Origin: a virus
DNA: 46,622 bases
Direction: 5' to 3' (one strand)
IMG/VR virus record: IMGVR_UViG_3300033429_000008
Span: 1-46,622 of that record
Part shown: positions 20,267-28,611 of the stretch, one piece after another
Layout: each line of letters opens with the position of its first letter
How positions within the stretch are numbered: the stretch's first letter is position 1
The notes under the pieces: generated by a model
Databases searched by the model: none
Seen by the model: only the letters and a program-made list of their open reading frames with translations
Told to the model about the DNA's origin: nothing
Program-made: the position numbers and the translations under genes

Positions 20267-21116
20267 AGAGACAGAAACTACAACTACCGAAGAGACGACT
20301 ACTACAGAAACAACTGTAGCAGCTCCCGTTCCCTATGCCGATGCAGAAGGCAATTTAAGGGAAGGCTGGCATGAAGGCGATGAAACGCTTAAGAGATTCA
20401 AGAATGTAAAAGACCTTTCCAAAAGTTACGTTCAGGTAAGGGGTATGGTCGGTGCTGATGTTGTTAAGAGACCGAACGAAAAGTCCACTGAGGCAGAATG
20501 GGACGCTTATTATGAGGCCGGAGGCAGACCGTCAACCGCCCTCGATTATGGTTTCACCAAACCCGACGAACTGCCGGACGAGCATTACAGTGAGAAGGTC
20601 GCTACTGAGGCTATGGAATTATTTCACGGCTTAGGTCTGAATCCGAAACAGGCAAAGGCAGCATTCGATTTTCATAACAATCTCGTTATCGAAGCTCTGA
20701 AGGCCGACGAAGCCAACAGGAAGCTCGAAGTCCAGAAGGCTAAGGACGAACTGATAAACGAGCTTGGCGCAGCCTATACATCGAGAGAACACTTAGGAAA
20801 TCAGGCGTTAGAGATAGGATGCAAAGGAGCAACTCCTACGGCGGAAGACGATAATGAGCTAAAGAAGATTCTGCTCGAAGATTACGGCTCGAACCCCTGG
20901 TTTACCAGATTCATGATGAATATAGGAAAGAATTTCGCAGAGCATTCTTCCGAGATAGTCTCTCAAGTTCCCACGCCCGGTGATATACAGACGCAGATAT
21001 TAGAGATACAGGCAAAGTCTGATTATACACATCGTGACAAGAAGGTCAGACAGCCGTTGATAGACCAGGTAATGACATTAAGAAACCAGTTAAATAAGTC
21101 GAAAGGGATAACCTGA
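20259..21116 (+). CDS. Capsid scaffolding protein
   Basis: The 285-residue product is acidic. A Thr/Glu-rich start leads to FKNVKDLSKSYVQVRGMVG and KRPNEKSTEAEWDAYYEAGGRPSTALDYGF, the P-x-x-P-x-x-Y segment of podovirus scaffolds, then long helices and a basic C-terminal capsid-binding helix (RQPLIDQVMTLRNQLNKSKG). It lies directly before the major capsid gene, the expected position. It shapes the prohead and is then lost. Confidence 0.8.
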   Translation: MAEETETTTTEETTTTETTVAAPVPYADAEGNLREGWHEGDETLKRFKNVKDLSKSYVQVRGMVGADVVKRPNEKSTEAEWDAYYEAGGRPSTALDYGFTKPDELPDEHYSEKVATEAMELFHGLGLNPKQAKAAFDFHNNLVIEALKADEANRKLEVQKAKDELINELGAAYTSREHLGNQALEIGCKGATPTAEDDNELKKILLEDYGSNPWFTRFMMNIGKNFAEHSSEIVSQVPTPGDIQTQILEIQAKSDYTHRDKKVRQPLIDQVMTLRNQLNKSKGIT

Positions 21117-21145
21117 AATAGCCCCCTGACGATTTTATAAATACG

Positions 21146-21273
21146 GATAACCTTTCATTTTTTGAAAGCCCCGGAAAATTGCGGTAGGCCGCACGCTTAT
21201 CTACGTTAGATAGGAATGTCCCGAACTAACGGACAACCATTCCGAGCAATCAAAAATATATTGGAAGGTTATC
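21146..21273 (+). promoter_or_regulatory. Multibranched leader burying the capsid-gene SD
   Basis: GATAACCTT (21146-21154) pairs with AAGGTTATC (21265-21273) over 9 bp, and the closing strand contains the SD (GGAAGG). Enclosed are TGCGG/CCGCA (21180-21193), TATCTA/TAGATA (21198-21212) and GGAATG/CATTCC with TCC/GGA inside (21213-21243). The helix ends 4 bases before the capsid ATG. The fold would block ribosomes unless opened, so it looks like a translational control element or a stable 5' end. Confidence 0.65.
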
Positions 21274-21277
21274 TAAA

Positions 21278-22198
21278 ATGAGTACCCAGATACCGGTTGC
21301 ATTTGTTGACCAGTACAAATCCAATATTCTGCTCCTGTCCCAGCAAAAGACATCTAAACTGCGGGGCTGTTGCAGGATGGAGGATATGACCGGCGATACA
21401 ATGTACGTAGAGCGCATTGCTTCAACGTCAATGCAGCTTATAGCAGACCGGCATGGTGATACCCCACAGATAGACACTCCGCATTCACGGCGCAGACTGT
21501 CCGTTGCAGATTACAACTGGTCCGACAAGATTGACAAGCTCGATAAACTGAAAATGATTATCGATCCACAGTCAACTTATGTGACCAATGCAGTAGCGGC
21601 AGCCAACCGTACAATCGACGATGTGATTATTACCGCACTCGGCGGGCCAGCTTATTCAGGCCATGCCGGAGCAACTACGGTCAATAACTACGATGTCGGC
21701 GAATGCAGATTAGTCCAGTCTGACGGGACTATCCGAGCGGCCGGAAGTGATTGGAGCAATGCGACCGAAACAGGTCTTACTATTGCGAAAATCTTAACAT
21801 GTAAACAATTACTGGATGACGCTGAAATCGACGATGCACGTCAGCGTTATTTCCTAACCAATCCTTACAATATCAATCAGTTGCTCAACACAACTGAGGT
21901 CAAAAGCTCCGACTATAATACAGTCAAGGCGCTTGCTCATGGCCAGATTGATACGTTTTGCGGATTCAAGTTCATCAAAAGTACAAGGTTGCCAGCCGAT
22001 GACACCGACACCGGTGCGACCAAGTGCTACGCCTTCGCTCAGGATGCTATCGTTCTTTCGATATGCGAAGAGCCGAAGGTGGAGGTGGACAGGCTTCCGA
22101 CAAAGAACTATACGGTTCAGGTTTATGTTGAAGAGAGCCTCGGAGCAACCAGGGTAGAAGGCCCGGCAGTAGTTGGTATATTGCTTGATACAGCTTAA
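21278..22198 (+). CDS. Major capsid protein
   Basis: The 306-residue protein has the look of the podovirus HK97-fold coat family: YKSNILLLSQQKTSKLRGC near the N-terminus, the spine-type middle (YNWSDKIDKLDKLKMIIDPQSTYVTNAVAAANR) and the FCGFKFIKSTRLP...CYAFAQDAIVLSI region of the P-domain, ending in VEGPAVVGILLD. It follows the scaffold and a structured leader. The high copy number needed fits its special leader. T7 gp10A is 345 residues. Confidence 0.85.
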   Translation: MSTQIPVAFVDQYKSNILLLSQQKTSKLRGCCRMEDMTGDTMYVERIASTSMQLIADRHGDTPQIDTPHSRRRLSVADYNWSDKIDKLDKLKMIIDPQSTYVTNAVAAANRTIDDVIITALGGPAYSGHAGATTVNNYDVGECRLVQSDGTIRAAGSDWSNATETGLTIAKILTCKQLLDDAEIDDARQRYFLTNPYNINQLLNTTEVKSSDYNTVKALAHGQIDTFCGFKFIKSTRLPADDTDTGATKCYAFAQDAIVLSICEEPKVEVDRLPTKNYTVQVYVEESLGATRVEGPAVVGILLDTA

Positions 22199-22209
22199 GG
22201 AGACAGATT

Positions 22210-23004
22210 ATGTCAAGACCTACACCAAATTTTGAGTATCCTCGTTCACTTGAGGGCATTCTACACGTTGACCCGGACACAACCGATGTGACCAAGATGG
22301 GACTTTATGGAGTTGGAACGACCAAGTTATTCCATCCCGGGACAAGGTATCGTCGTGGTGACTCTGCGTATCGCTATGGCCTTGCGGCCGCAGCTACCAA
22401 AAGCGGCTACGGCGCTTCTAATACCGGAACTTACAGTGGTGTTACCGGAGGTAACGTAACTGCCAGAGCTATAGGCGACGACACTGTTGACATTCTATTG
22501 GATGCAACAACCGGCGGAGCAACATGGTTCGGAACAGCAGACCGGATGGTTGGTGGTTTTTACAGTCAGCCCGACGCTACCTGTTCACAGTTCCGTATGA
22601 TTACAGGCCATGACAGAGGCGACAGTACCGATACTGTTTGGCTTACACTCGACGGGCCATTAACAAGAGTAATGATAGCGACAAGTTTCACGGAGATTTG
22701 CCAGAACCCCTACTATCAACTGGGGCGAGGCAACAATAATTTCCAGTCCTTTATGGGCGTGCCTGTCACTAATATTGCTGCGAGTTCCTACGGTTGGATA
22801 CAGTCGTGGGGGCCAACTTGGATTACACCGAACCTTCCGGTGGCTGATACGGCCCATTGGCGTACAGTTGTCTTTACCGGCGACGGTTCTATTCAGAGTT
22901 ACGAAGATGCCACGGGCGAAACCGGCTATCAGGTTGCCGGGTTCGTTATCGACCTTACATCAGGCGATAATCCCCCGTTCGTCTTCTTACAGGTGAATCC
23001 GTAA
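22210..23004 (+). CDS. Virion structural protein downstream of capsid
   Basis: The 264-residue product is Gly/Thr/Asp-rich with many beta-like segments (GVTGGNVTARAIGDDTVDILLDATTGG, TVWLTLDGPLTRVM) and no cysteine cluster. It starts after AAGGAGACAGATT. Its place right after the coat gene suggests a head decoration or minor capsid protein. I do not recognise a family. Confidence 0.6.
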   Translation: MSRPTPNFEYPRSLEGILHVDPDTTDVTKMGLYGVGTTKLFHPGTRYRRGDSAYRYGLAAAATKSGYGASNTGTYSGVTGGNVTARAIGDDTVDILLDATTGGATWFGTADRMVGGFYSQPDATCSQFRMITGHDRGDSTDTVWLTLDGPLTRVMIATSFTEICQNPYYQLGRGNNNFQSFMGVPVTNIAASSYGWIQSWGPTWITPNLPVADTAHWRTVVFTGDGSIQSYEDATGETGYQVAGFVIDLTSGDNPPFVFLQVNP

Positions 23005-23018
23005 TGTTTAGCTGGGAA

Positions 23019-23050
23019 GGGGGCGAGAGTTTCTTTCCTTTCTCGTCCCC
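23019..23050 (+). terminator. Stable intergenic hairpin
   Basis: GGGGGCGAGA (23019-23028) pairs with TCTCGTCCCC (23041-23050), 10 bp with one G-T, 12-base pyrimidine loop. It lies 14 bases after a stop and 23 before the next ATG, with no T run after it. It may slow polymerase or protect the capsid-gene message end from decay. Confidence 0.5.
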
Positions 23051-23073
23051 GACCCTTAACTGAGGAATAAGTT

Positions 23074-23232
23074 ATGGCAGATAAAAAGAAAAAAGAAAAA
23101 AAAGAAGTAGTCGTAGGGACTTTGGATATTACAAATTTTAACGGCGTTGAAAAGTACATCCCCGGTACGAAAATCGTATCGAGGGAGTTCAGGGTGAAAT
23201 ATCCCGACAAGCTAAAAGAAGAAGAAAAATGA
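23074..23232 (+). CDS. Small Lys-rich hypothetical protein
   Basis: The 52-residue ORF starts MADKKKKEKKE after GAGGAATAAGTT and ends in a charged tail (KLKEEEK). The middle (VVVGTLDITNFNGVEKYIPGTKIVSREFRVKYPD) looks like a compact beta unit. The stop overlaps the next ATG (ATGA). The head-gene setting suggests a small virion factor. Confidence 0.55.
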   Translation: MADKKKKEKKEVVVGTLDITNFNGVEKYIPGTKIVSREFRVKYPDKLKEEEK

Positions 23233-23459
23233 TAGAGATTCTAAAAAGGGCTGAAGGCGATGCAGATAGTGAGATTATTCCCGTTACTGTACCCGACAAG
23301 GAAATGCGGGAATATATGATAGAGCATTCCTGTAAGGCCGGACATACTACAAAGTATGGCGAGCCTACCTTCGGAACCATGATTATGGGGCCGGGGATAG
23401 GCGAAAGTAAACTTAACGTATGGCCCCGCGATGAGCAGGGCAATTTAATAGGAGACTAA
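23229..23459 (+). CDS. Hypothetical head-region protein
   Basis: This 76-residue product has an EMREYMIEHSCKAGHTTKYG segment with Cys and two His, then a Gly-rich end (GTMIMGPGIGESKLNVWP). It is coupled to the gene upstream by ATGA and 2 bases from the gene downstream. Family unknown. Confidence 0.55.
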   Translation: MIEILKRAEGDADSEIIPVTVPDKEMREYMIEHSCKAGHTTKYGEPTFGTMIMGPGIGESKLNVWPRDEQGNLIGD

Positions 23460-23461
23460 TT

Positions 23462-23773
23462 ATGGCAGCAGCAACAGCAGACCAGACGTTATATGGATTC
23501 ATCTACTGGCTGAAAAGGAATCCATTCAAATCGGTAGAGGCCGGATTTACTCACGCCGACCTCGACGCAATGGTAACGGCTTATGTAACTGTAAACGCTT
23601 CGGACGCTACTTTATCGGCGACAGATCCTTTGTCCTACGGGGCAACTCAGGACTATCCGACAAGTGGACTTGCCGGGGCAGGACTGGCTGACGGAGCGGG
23701 TGTGTCCTGTACGACGCCGACATCAGCGGTTTGCGACCAGTCACATTATCCTGACCAGCATTGGGGAGTATAA
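23462..23773 (+). CDS. Hypothetical virion-region protein
   Basis: The 103-residue protein has an N-terminal helix (TADQTLYGFIYWLKRNPF) and a long Gly/Ala/Ser/Thr-rich rest. SD is AGGAGACTAATT. Composition and place between capsid and tail genes suggest a virion component. No family recognised. Confidence 0.55.
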   Translation: MAAATADQTLYGFIYWLKRNPFKSVEAGFTHADLDAMVTAYVTVNASDATLSATDPLSYGATQDYPTSGLAGAGLADGAGVSCTTPTSAVCDQSHYPDQHWGV

Positions 23774-23776
23774 ATT

Positions 23777-24157
23777 ATGGCGATAACGACACCAACATTG
23801 ACCGGGCCGGGTTCAATGCCAATAACGAGAACGGGGCCGCGTTCGTTTAATAACGACGAAGACGATGCAACTCCTGCGGTAGAGTGCGTAGCAGCGCCCG
23901 GGGCGGGCAAGGCCATATACCTTACCCACGTAACTATAAGTGGTGGTACTACCGATGTAGCGGTGACTTTACTCGATTCGGCGGCTGTTCTTTTCGGGCC
24001 GATTACCTGTCAGGCGGACGGTGGGAGTATTCTTACAAAGGACTTCGAGTTCCCGATGAAACTGACGGATAATCAGGCACTTAATGTATCGGCCACTGAC
24101 GGCGTTGCGTTCTGTATTTACGGCGAGTATTTCATTGGTGAAAAACCGACTGACTAA
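23777..24157 (+). CDS. Beta-sandwich-like virion protein, paralogue 1
   Basis: The 126-residue product starts MAITTPTLTGPGSMPI and contains APGAGKAIYLTHVTISGG, AVLFGPITCQ and DNQALNVSATDG, all matched in the protein at 24161. The strand pattern suggests a small jelly-roll or Ig-like decoration protein. The tandem pair arose by duplication and probably coats head or tail. Confidence 0.6.
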   Translation: MAITTPTLTGPGSMPITRTGPRSFNNDEDDATPAVECVAAPGAGKAIYLTHVTISGGTTDVAVTLLDSAAVLFGPITCQADGGSILTKDFEFPMKLTDNQALNVSATDGVAFCIYGEYFIGEKPTD

Positions 24158-24160
24158 ACT

Positions 24161-24553
24161 ATGGCTATAACTACACCTACTCTCGTTGGCGCAGGGTCTT
24201 TTCCTATCGAAAGGATAGCGCCCTGGGCGGTTAATAATAGTGAGGATGACGCTAATCCGGCAGTAGAAATGAAGGCCGCGCCGGGGGCCGGTAAAGCGTT
24301 GTACCTTACTCACGTAACAATGTCGATACAGTTTTCCGGTATAAGTGATAGTAAGGTGACATTAAAGGACGAAGATGGAACGGTCCTTTTCGGGCCGATT
24401 ACATTGCAGTCCAACGGCGAAGGTAATTATACGAAGGACTGGCGCGACCCTTTGAAACTGGCTGACAATAAAGGCTTGTACGTTTACGCGCCCGACTACG
24501 ATATGTTCACCTGCTATGTCGAAGGATTTACCGGCGATAAGCCGTTAGGATAG
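24161..24553 (+). CDS. Beta-sandwich-like virion protein, paralogue 2
   Basis: The 130-residue copy keeps MAITTPTL, APGAGKALYLTHVTMS, TVLFGPITLQ, DNKGLYV and the terminal G-x-K-P of paralogue 1, with a few-residue insertion near residue 60. The start is 3 bases after the previous stop without a clear SD, implying coupling. Role as for paralogue 1. Confidence 0.6.
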   Translation: MAITTPTLVGAGSFPIERIAPWAVNNSEDDANPAVEMKAAPGAGKALYLTHVTMSIQFSGISDSKVTLKDEDGTVLFGPITLQSNGEGNYTKDWRDPLKLADNKGLYVYAPDYDMFTCYVEGFTGDKPLG

Positions 24554-24562
24554 GGGTATATT

Positions 24563-24958
24563 ATGGAACTGGATGTAAATATAAAGAGTATGAGAAGCGT
24601 TGGCGAGCCTTTTTGCGTAAACTTTTCGACGAGTGACGCTTCTACGGCACTGGTATTAAAAGAAGCAATTTCGGACAGGAAAATATGGGTAGAGAGTTTT
24701 CTCTTTATAGCGCAGACGAACTCCGACGAGATAACCATACTCGACGGAGAAGACGACCTCATAGGCCCGATTGTCCCATGTAAAGGCATACCTTATGGAA
24801 AGACTTTTCTAAGGCCGGTGGCGTGCAGTTACAATTCACCTTTGAAGATTCACGCAGCAGCAGCTTTTGACCTGCACATTATAGTCGAAGGGTTTAGCAG
24901 TAACCCCGTACCGTCGTCTTCAGTATCCGCATCAATGAGTGCCTCGCCGTCTGAATAG
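24563..24958 (+). CDS. Related virion protein with C-terminal S-A-S tag
   Basis: The 131-residue protein shares the fold outline of the two preceding paralogues (KIWVESFLFIAQT, LIGPIVPC, NSPLKIHAAAAFDLHIIVEGF) but with low identity. Its end, after a PVPSS linker, is SVSASMSASPSE: the same S-A-S motif found as long repeats in the fibres at 30042 and 34493 and as a tag on the hub at 31546. This makes it a third member with an assembly tag. Confidence 0.6.
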   Translation: MELDVNIKSMRSVGEPFCVNFSTSDASTALVLKEAISDRKIWVESFLFIAQTNSDEITILDGEDDLIGPIVPCKGIPYGKTFLRPVACSYNSPLKIHAAAAFDLHIIVEGFSSNPVPSSSVSASMSASPSE

Positions 24959-24966
24959 GAGATATT

Positions 24967-25734
24967 ATGGCTGATACAGAAGTAGAAATAGTAAATATGT
25001 CTTTAGGTCGAATAGGGAAGCCTACTATTACCGCTGCTCAGTACGCAGCAGGTTCGGAAGAAGTTCCGAGCTATTGTGTCCTTCATTACGCCCAGTGCAG
25101 GGACTTTCTTGAGAGAGTTCATTTATGGCGATTTAACAAAGGAAGGATAGTGCTAGCTTCAACGTGGGCAGCCTCAAAATCATATACAACGAGCCAATAT
25201 GTTCAGAACGATTCTGTGTGGTATAAAGGTGCGACTGCGCATACTTCAAGTGATGTTAATGAACCACCTAACGCAGTATGGACAACACTTACAACTGCAC
25301 AAGTAACTCCTGCTTTTGAATATACTTATATGTTTGATTTGCCCTCTGATTATTTACGAAGAAGATATACTTGGGAAGATAATACAGCAAATAGAACACA
25401 GGATACTTATTCTTTAGAAGGAACAAAATATAAGACTAATGAGGCTAATGTATATATGGTTTATTCTCAGAAGATAACAGATGTTACCAAATTCGACCCG
25501 CTATTTACCGAAGTCCTCATCCTCCAGCTTGCCAAGCGACTTGTCGTTCCGATAGTGGGAATAAAGAACAATCTCAGGGACGATATTGACAAAGAATTAA
25601 TACCGTTAATGAGCAAGGTAAGACAGATAGATAAGCAGGAACAAAATACCGTAGGTCGTGGCGAGGCGGATACGTGGAACGATGCGTATTATGGCTTCGG
25701 TCTCAGAGACCCGACTAAATTAGGAAGTAATTAA
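24967..25734 (+). CDS. Tail tubular protein A-like (T7 gp11-like)
   Basis: The 255-residue product begins EVEIVNMSLGRIGKPTITA and continues with HYAQCRDFLERVHLWRFNKGRIVLA, the N-terminal pattern of T7 gp11. It ends with a helix (LRDDIDKELIPLMSKVRQI). It is longer than T7 gp11 (196) because of an insert at about 57-110 that resembles a small chitin/carbohydrate-binding module (W-x2-S-x-x-Y, V-x2-DSVWYKG, A-HTSSDVNEP). The DNA of the insert and what follows (to about 25490) is more AT-rich than the flanks. Confidence 0.7.
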   Translation: MADTEVEIVNMSLGRIGKPTITAAQYAAGSEEVPSYCVLHYAQCRDFLERVHLWRFNKGRIVLASTWAASKSYTTSQYVQNDSVWYKGATAHTSSDVNEPPNAVWTTLTTAQVTPAFEYTYMFDLPSDYLRRRYTWEDNTANRTQDTYSLEGTKYKTNEANVYMVYSQKITDVTKFDPLFTEVLILQLAKRLVVPIVGIKNNLRDDIDKELIPLMSKVRQIDKQEQNTVGRGEADTWNDAYYGFGLRDPTKLGSN

Positions 25735-26576
25735 TGCTATCAGTTGTAATAACAGCTTTGAACGAGCCTTATCTTCAAAGGACTATAGACTCCGCATTTG
25801 ATATGGCGAAAGGCGAAGTGGAGGTTATTGCAGTCCTCGACGGCTATCGTACCGAGATTAAAGACCATAAAGATTTAACTATAATATGTCACTGCCAGCC
25901 ACACGGCCAGAGACATTCCATAAACGAAGCGGCGAGACTTGCACGCGGTAAGTATCTTATGAAACTCGACGCCCATTGTATTATGGCCGAAGGCTACGAC
26001 GTTACTCTTACCAAAGACTGTGAACCCGAATGGACGGTCATTCCGAGAAGGTTCGGAGTCAAGGAGGACAAGTGGAAACGAAGGCCGGGTAAAGTTGATT
26101 ATATGAGGCTTACCTGCCCGGATGAGCCGGGCGATATGGGACTTCGGGCAACTGCCTGGACAGACTACCGCAAGCGTTCTAACGGTGAGATAGATGATGT
26201 AATGACCTGTCAGGGTTCCGGCTGGTTCCTTTACTTAGACAGGTTCTGGAAGCATGGCGGTCTCGACGAAGGTCACGGTCACTGGGGCGCTATGGGCTGT
26301 GAGATAGGGAATAAGACGTGGCTTTCCGGCGGGCGACTGGTTGTAAATAAGAATACATGGTACGCCCACTGGCAGAGAGGTCGCAAACATACCAGAGACA
26401 ATTTCAAGACTACCAGTAGATTCTATTATCTTCCGAGACAGGTTGTAAGAGACGCTCACGCCTACGCAAAAGACTTGTGGTTCAATAATAAATGGCCTTT
26501 ACAGAAACGAAAATTTAACTGGCTATTAAAGAAGTTCTGGCCTGTACCTGGATGGGAAAAATGGCAAAGAAAATAA
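25734..26576 (+). CDS. GT2-type glycosyltransferase
   Basis: The 280-residue enzyme has the GT-A nucleotide-sugar fold: SVVITALNEPYLQRTIDSA, VIAVLDGYR, the metal site LDAHC (about 80-84) and the acceptor/catalytic loop GGLDEGHGHWGAMGCEIGNKTWLSGG. This last region resembles family-2/27 GalNAc-type transferases. It lies in the tail-gene cluster, so the acceptor may be a virion protein or a surface sugar. The terminal 50 bases are nearly copied in the gene at 27082. Confidence 0.8.
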   Translation: MLSVVITALNEPYLQRTIDSAFDMAKGEVEVIAVLDGYRTEIKDHKDLTIICHCQPHGQRHSINEAARLARGKYLMKLDAHCIMAEGYDVTLTKDCEPEWTVIPRRFGVKEDKWKRRPGKVDYMRLTCPDEPGDMGLRATAWTDYRKRSNGEIDDVMTCQGSGWFLYLDRFWKHGGLDEGHGHWGAMGCEIGNKTWLSGGRLVVNKNTWYAHWQRGRKHTRDNFKTTSRFYYLPRQVVRDAHAYAKDLWFNNKWPLQKRKFNWLLKKFWPVPGWEKWQRK

Positions 26577-27088
26577 AGGGAATGACCCGTCACGGACTTT
26601 ACGAGACGTTTGCCGTAAACGGATATAAGGTCGGTGCTGAGATAGGTGTCTATCGAGGAAGGAACGCTCTTGATATATGTAAGACTGTCCCTAACGTAAC
26701 GCTTTTCGGGATAGACCACTGGCAGCGTCAAGGCTCATTCAAAACAATGCAGAGGGTAATGAAAAGGTATATAAGAAGGGGTAAATTCATAATTGTAAAA
26801 AAGGATAGTCTCGAAGCTGTAGAAGACTTCGAGGACGGTTCGCTGGACTTCGTTTATATAGACGCCAATCATCATTTTAACGCAGTGGTTCAGGACTTGA
26901 TTCACTGGTCGAGAAAAGTGAGGAAGGGTGGAATTATATCGGGGCATGACTATTACAAGAGATACGAAAGACATGTAATGAATGCGGTAAACGCATATAC
27001 AACCGCGCATAAGATAAGCTTTTTTATAACAGATAAAGAAGAGAGAAAAGGGAAGGAATGTAATAGTTTCTTTTGGGAAAAATGTTAA
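26552..27088 (+). CDS. Class I SAM-dependent methyltransferase
   Basis: The 178-residue product contains VGAEIGVYRGRNALDIC (motif I, about 25-41), VTLFGIDHW (motif II) and SLDFVYIDANHHFNAVVQDLIHW with KVRKGGIISGHDYY, the pattern of small-molecule and sugar O-methyltransferases (Methyltransf_24 type). Placed between two glycosyltransferases, it probably methylates the transferred sugar. It overlaps both neighbours. Confidence 0.7.
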   Translation: MGKMAKKIKGMTRHGLYETFAVNGYKVGAEIGVYRGRNALDICKTVPNVTLFGIDHWQRQGSFKTMQRVMKRYIRRGKFIIVKKDSLEAVEDFEDGSLDFVYIDANHHFNAVVQDLIHWSRKVRKGGIISGHDYYKRYERHVMNAVNAYTTAHKISFFITDKEERKGKECNSFFWEKC

Positions 27089-28611
27089 GCGTACTAATAC
27101 CATCACGAAATGAGTTCCTGCTCGCCAAGACGATAGAGACTACTCTTGCAGCGGCGAAAGGGGAAATAGAAATAATCGCAGTTCTCGACGGCTGTTGGGA
27201 CAAGCCGAGAGTAAAAGAAGATCCCAGAGTTACGTTAATTCACTTTAACGAACCGATAGGGCAAAGAAAGGCAGTGAACGAAGCCGCAAAAATTGCAAAG
27301 GGTAAATATATATTAAAGACGGACGGTCACTCCACATTTGATAACGGGTTTGATGTCAAGCTTGCCGAGAACTGCGAATATAACTGGACTGTAATACCGA
27401 GAATGTACAATCTCCACGCCTTCGACTGGGTATGTTATGAATCAGACGGTAATGTTCGACATAGATTTTATCAAGATAAATTTAGTCCTCATAAGATAAA
27501 TATATGTCCGCAATGCTTACAGGAGGGTCTTAAGCCGGAACAGGCACAAATGAAAATAGAGTATATATGGAAGCCGCGAAAGCATAAGCGCACCGACTTC
27601 ATGTATATGGACAAGAACCTTAGAGTCCAGTATTGGCGCAAGTACGAAAAAAGACCTCAAGCCAAAGGCGATATTGTTGATGTAATGAACGGTCAGGGCG
27701 CTTGCTGGTTTCAGCATAAAGAAAGGTTCTTTGAGTTAGGGGGTCTCGATGAGAAGCATGGAAGCTGGGGTCAGGTCGGATGTGAAGTCGCGCTCAAGGC
27801 GTGGCTGTCTGGCGGTTCACTCAAAGTCAATAAGAACACGTGGTTCGCTCACGTATTCAGAACGACGGGGGCATTCGGCTTTCCATACCATATACGAGGT
27901 TCAGATCAGGAGAGGGCGAGAAAGTATTCACGTAACCTCTGGCTAAATAATAAATGGTCTTTACAGAAACGAAAATTTAACTGGCTGATAGATAAGTTCA
28001 AACCGCCCGGCTGGGACGTTACAACTCCTAAAGATGCTCTCTGCGATACTATGTATGTCGAGGACGTCTGGAACGACAGGTTCTCTTATTGTGAAAAGAG
28101 AAAGTGCCGTGCGTTTCTGGAAAAATATACAAAAGACCATCCCGATATGGATGAGCATACCAGACTGAAGGCCAATCCTGATAAATGTTGTGAGAACTTC
28201 TTCTATAGTTTCAGTAATTTCGCAAGACTTGTACTTGATGATAAATCGTTCGTATTTGAGGAAACAGATTATTATGAATATCTCATAAATCATCTTAACC
28301 CCCACGACTTACTGCCTGAAGTTTCTGATAAAGGCAGGCGTCACGTCGTGCGAAAAATCAAGAACGCCTTTGCTCTTATAAAGAGTATCCAAAAAGAGGG
28401 AATACTCGAACCGCTTGATATGTGGAAGGTCGGTGACAGGAAGATTATCCGAAAAGGGATGAGAAGACTGGTTATCTTAAAAGAAATGGGCGTACATACC
28501 ATGCCTGTCCGTATCTGGAAAGACGAAGCTACTTACTACGAAAACCAGATGAAAATGAAGGCAGACCCCAGGCATATCCCTAAGAAGTGGAGGCTCAAAT
28601 ATGCCAGCTAA
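27082..28611 (+). CDS. Glycosyltransferase GT2 fused to ParB-like domain
   Basis: The 509-residue protein has an N-terminal GT-A domain (SVLIPSRNEFLLAKTIE, VLDGCW, KTDGHSTFDNG, then GGLDEKHGSWGQVGCEVALKAWLSGG) with an extra Cys pair CPQC near 146. Residues about 320-400 are Cys-rich (CEKRKCRAFL...CCENFF). The last 95 residues look like a ParB/Srx domain: IKSIQKEGILEPLDMWKVGDRKIIRKGMRRLVILKEMG...MPVRIW. ParB-like folds bind CTP or act as nucleases, an unusual partner for a sugar transferase. ATG at 27082 is preferred over a TTG at 27073. Confidence 0.7.
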   Translation: MLSVLIPSRNEFLLAKTIETTLAAAKGEIEIIAVLDGCWDKPRVKEDPRVTLIHFNEPIGQRKAVNEAAKIAKGKYILKTDGHSTFDNGFDVKLAENCEYNWTVIPRMYNLHAFDWVCYESDGNVRHRFYQDKFSPHKINICPQCLQEGLKPEQAQMKIEYIWKPRKHKRTDFMYMDKNLRVQYWRKYEKRPQAKGDIVDVMNGQGACWFQHKERFFELGGLDEKHGSWGQVGCEVALKAWLSGGSLKVNKNTWFAHVFRTTGAFGFPYHIRGSDQERARKYSRNLWLNNKWSLQKRKFNWLIDKFKPPGWDVTTPKDALCDTMYVEDVWNDRFSYCEKRKCRAFLEKYTKDHPDMDEHTRLKANPDKCCENFFYSFSNFARLVLDDKSFVFEETDYYEYLINHLNPHDLLPEVSDKGRRHVVRKIKNAFALIKSIQKEGILEPLDMWKVGDRKIIRKGMRRLVILKEMGVHTMPVRIWKDEATYYENQMKMKADPRHIPKKWRLKYAS

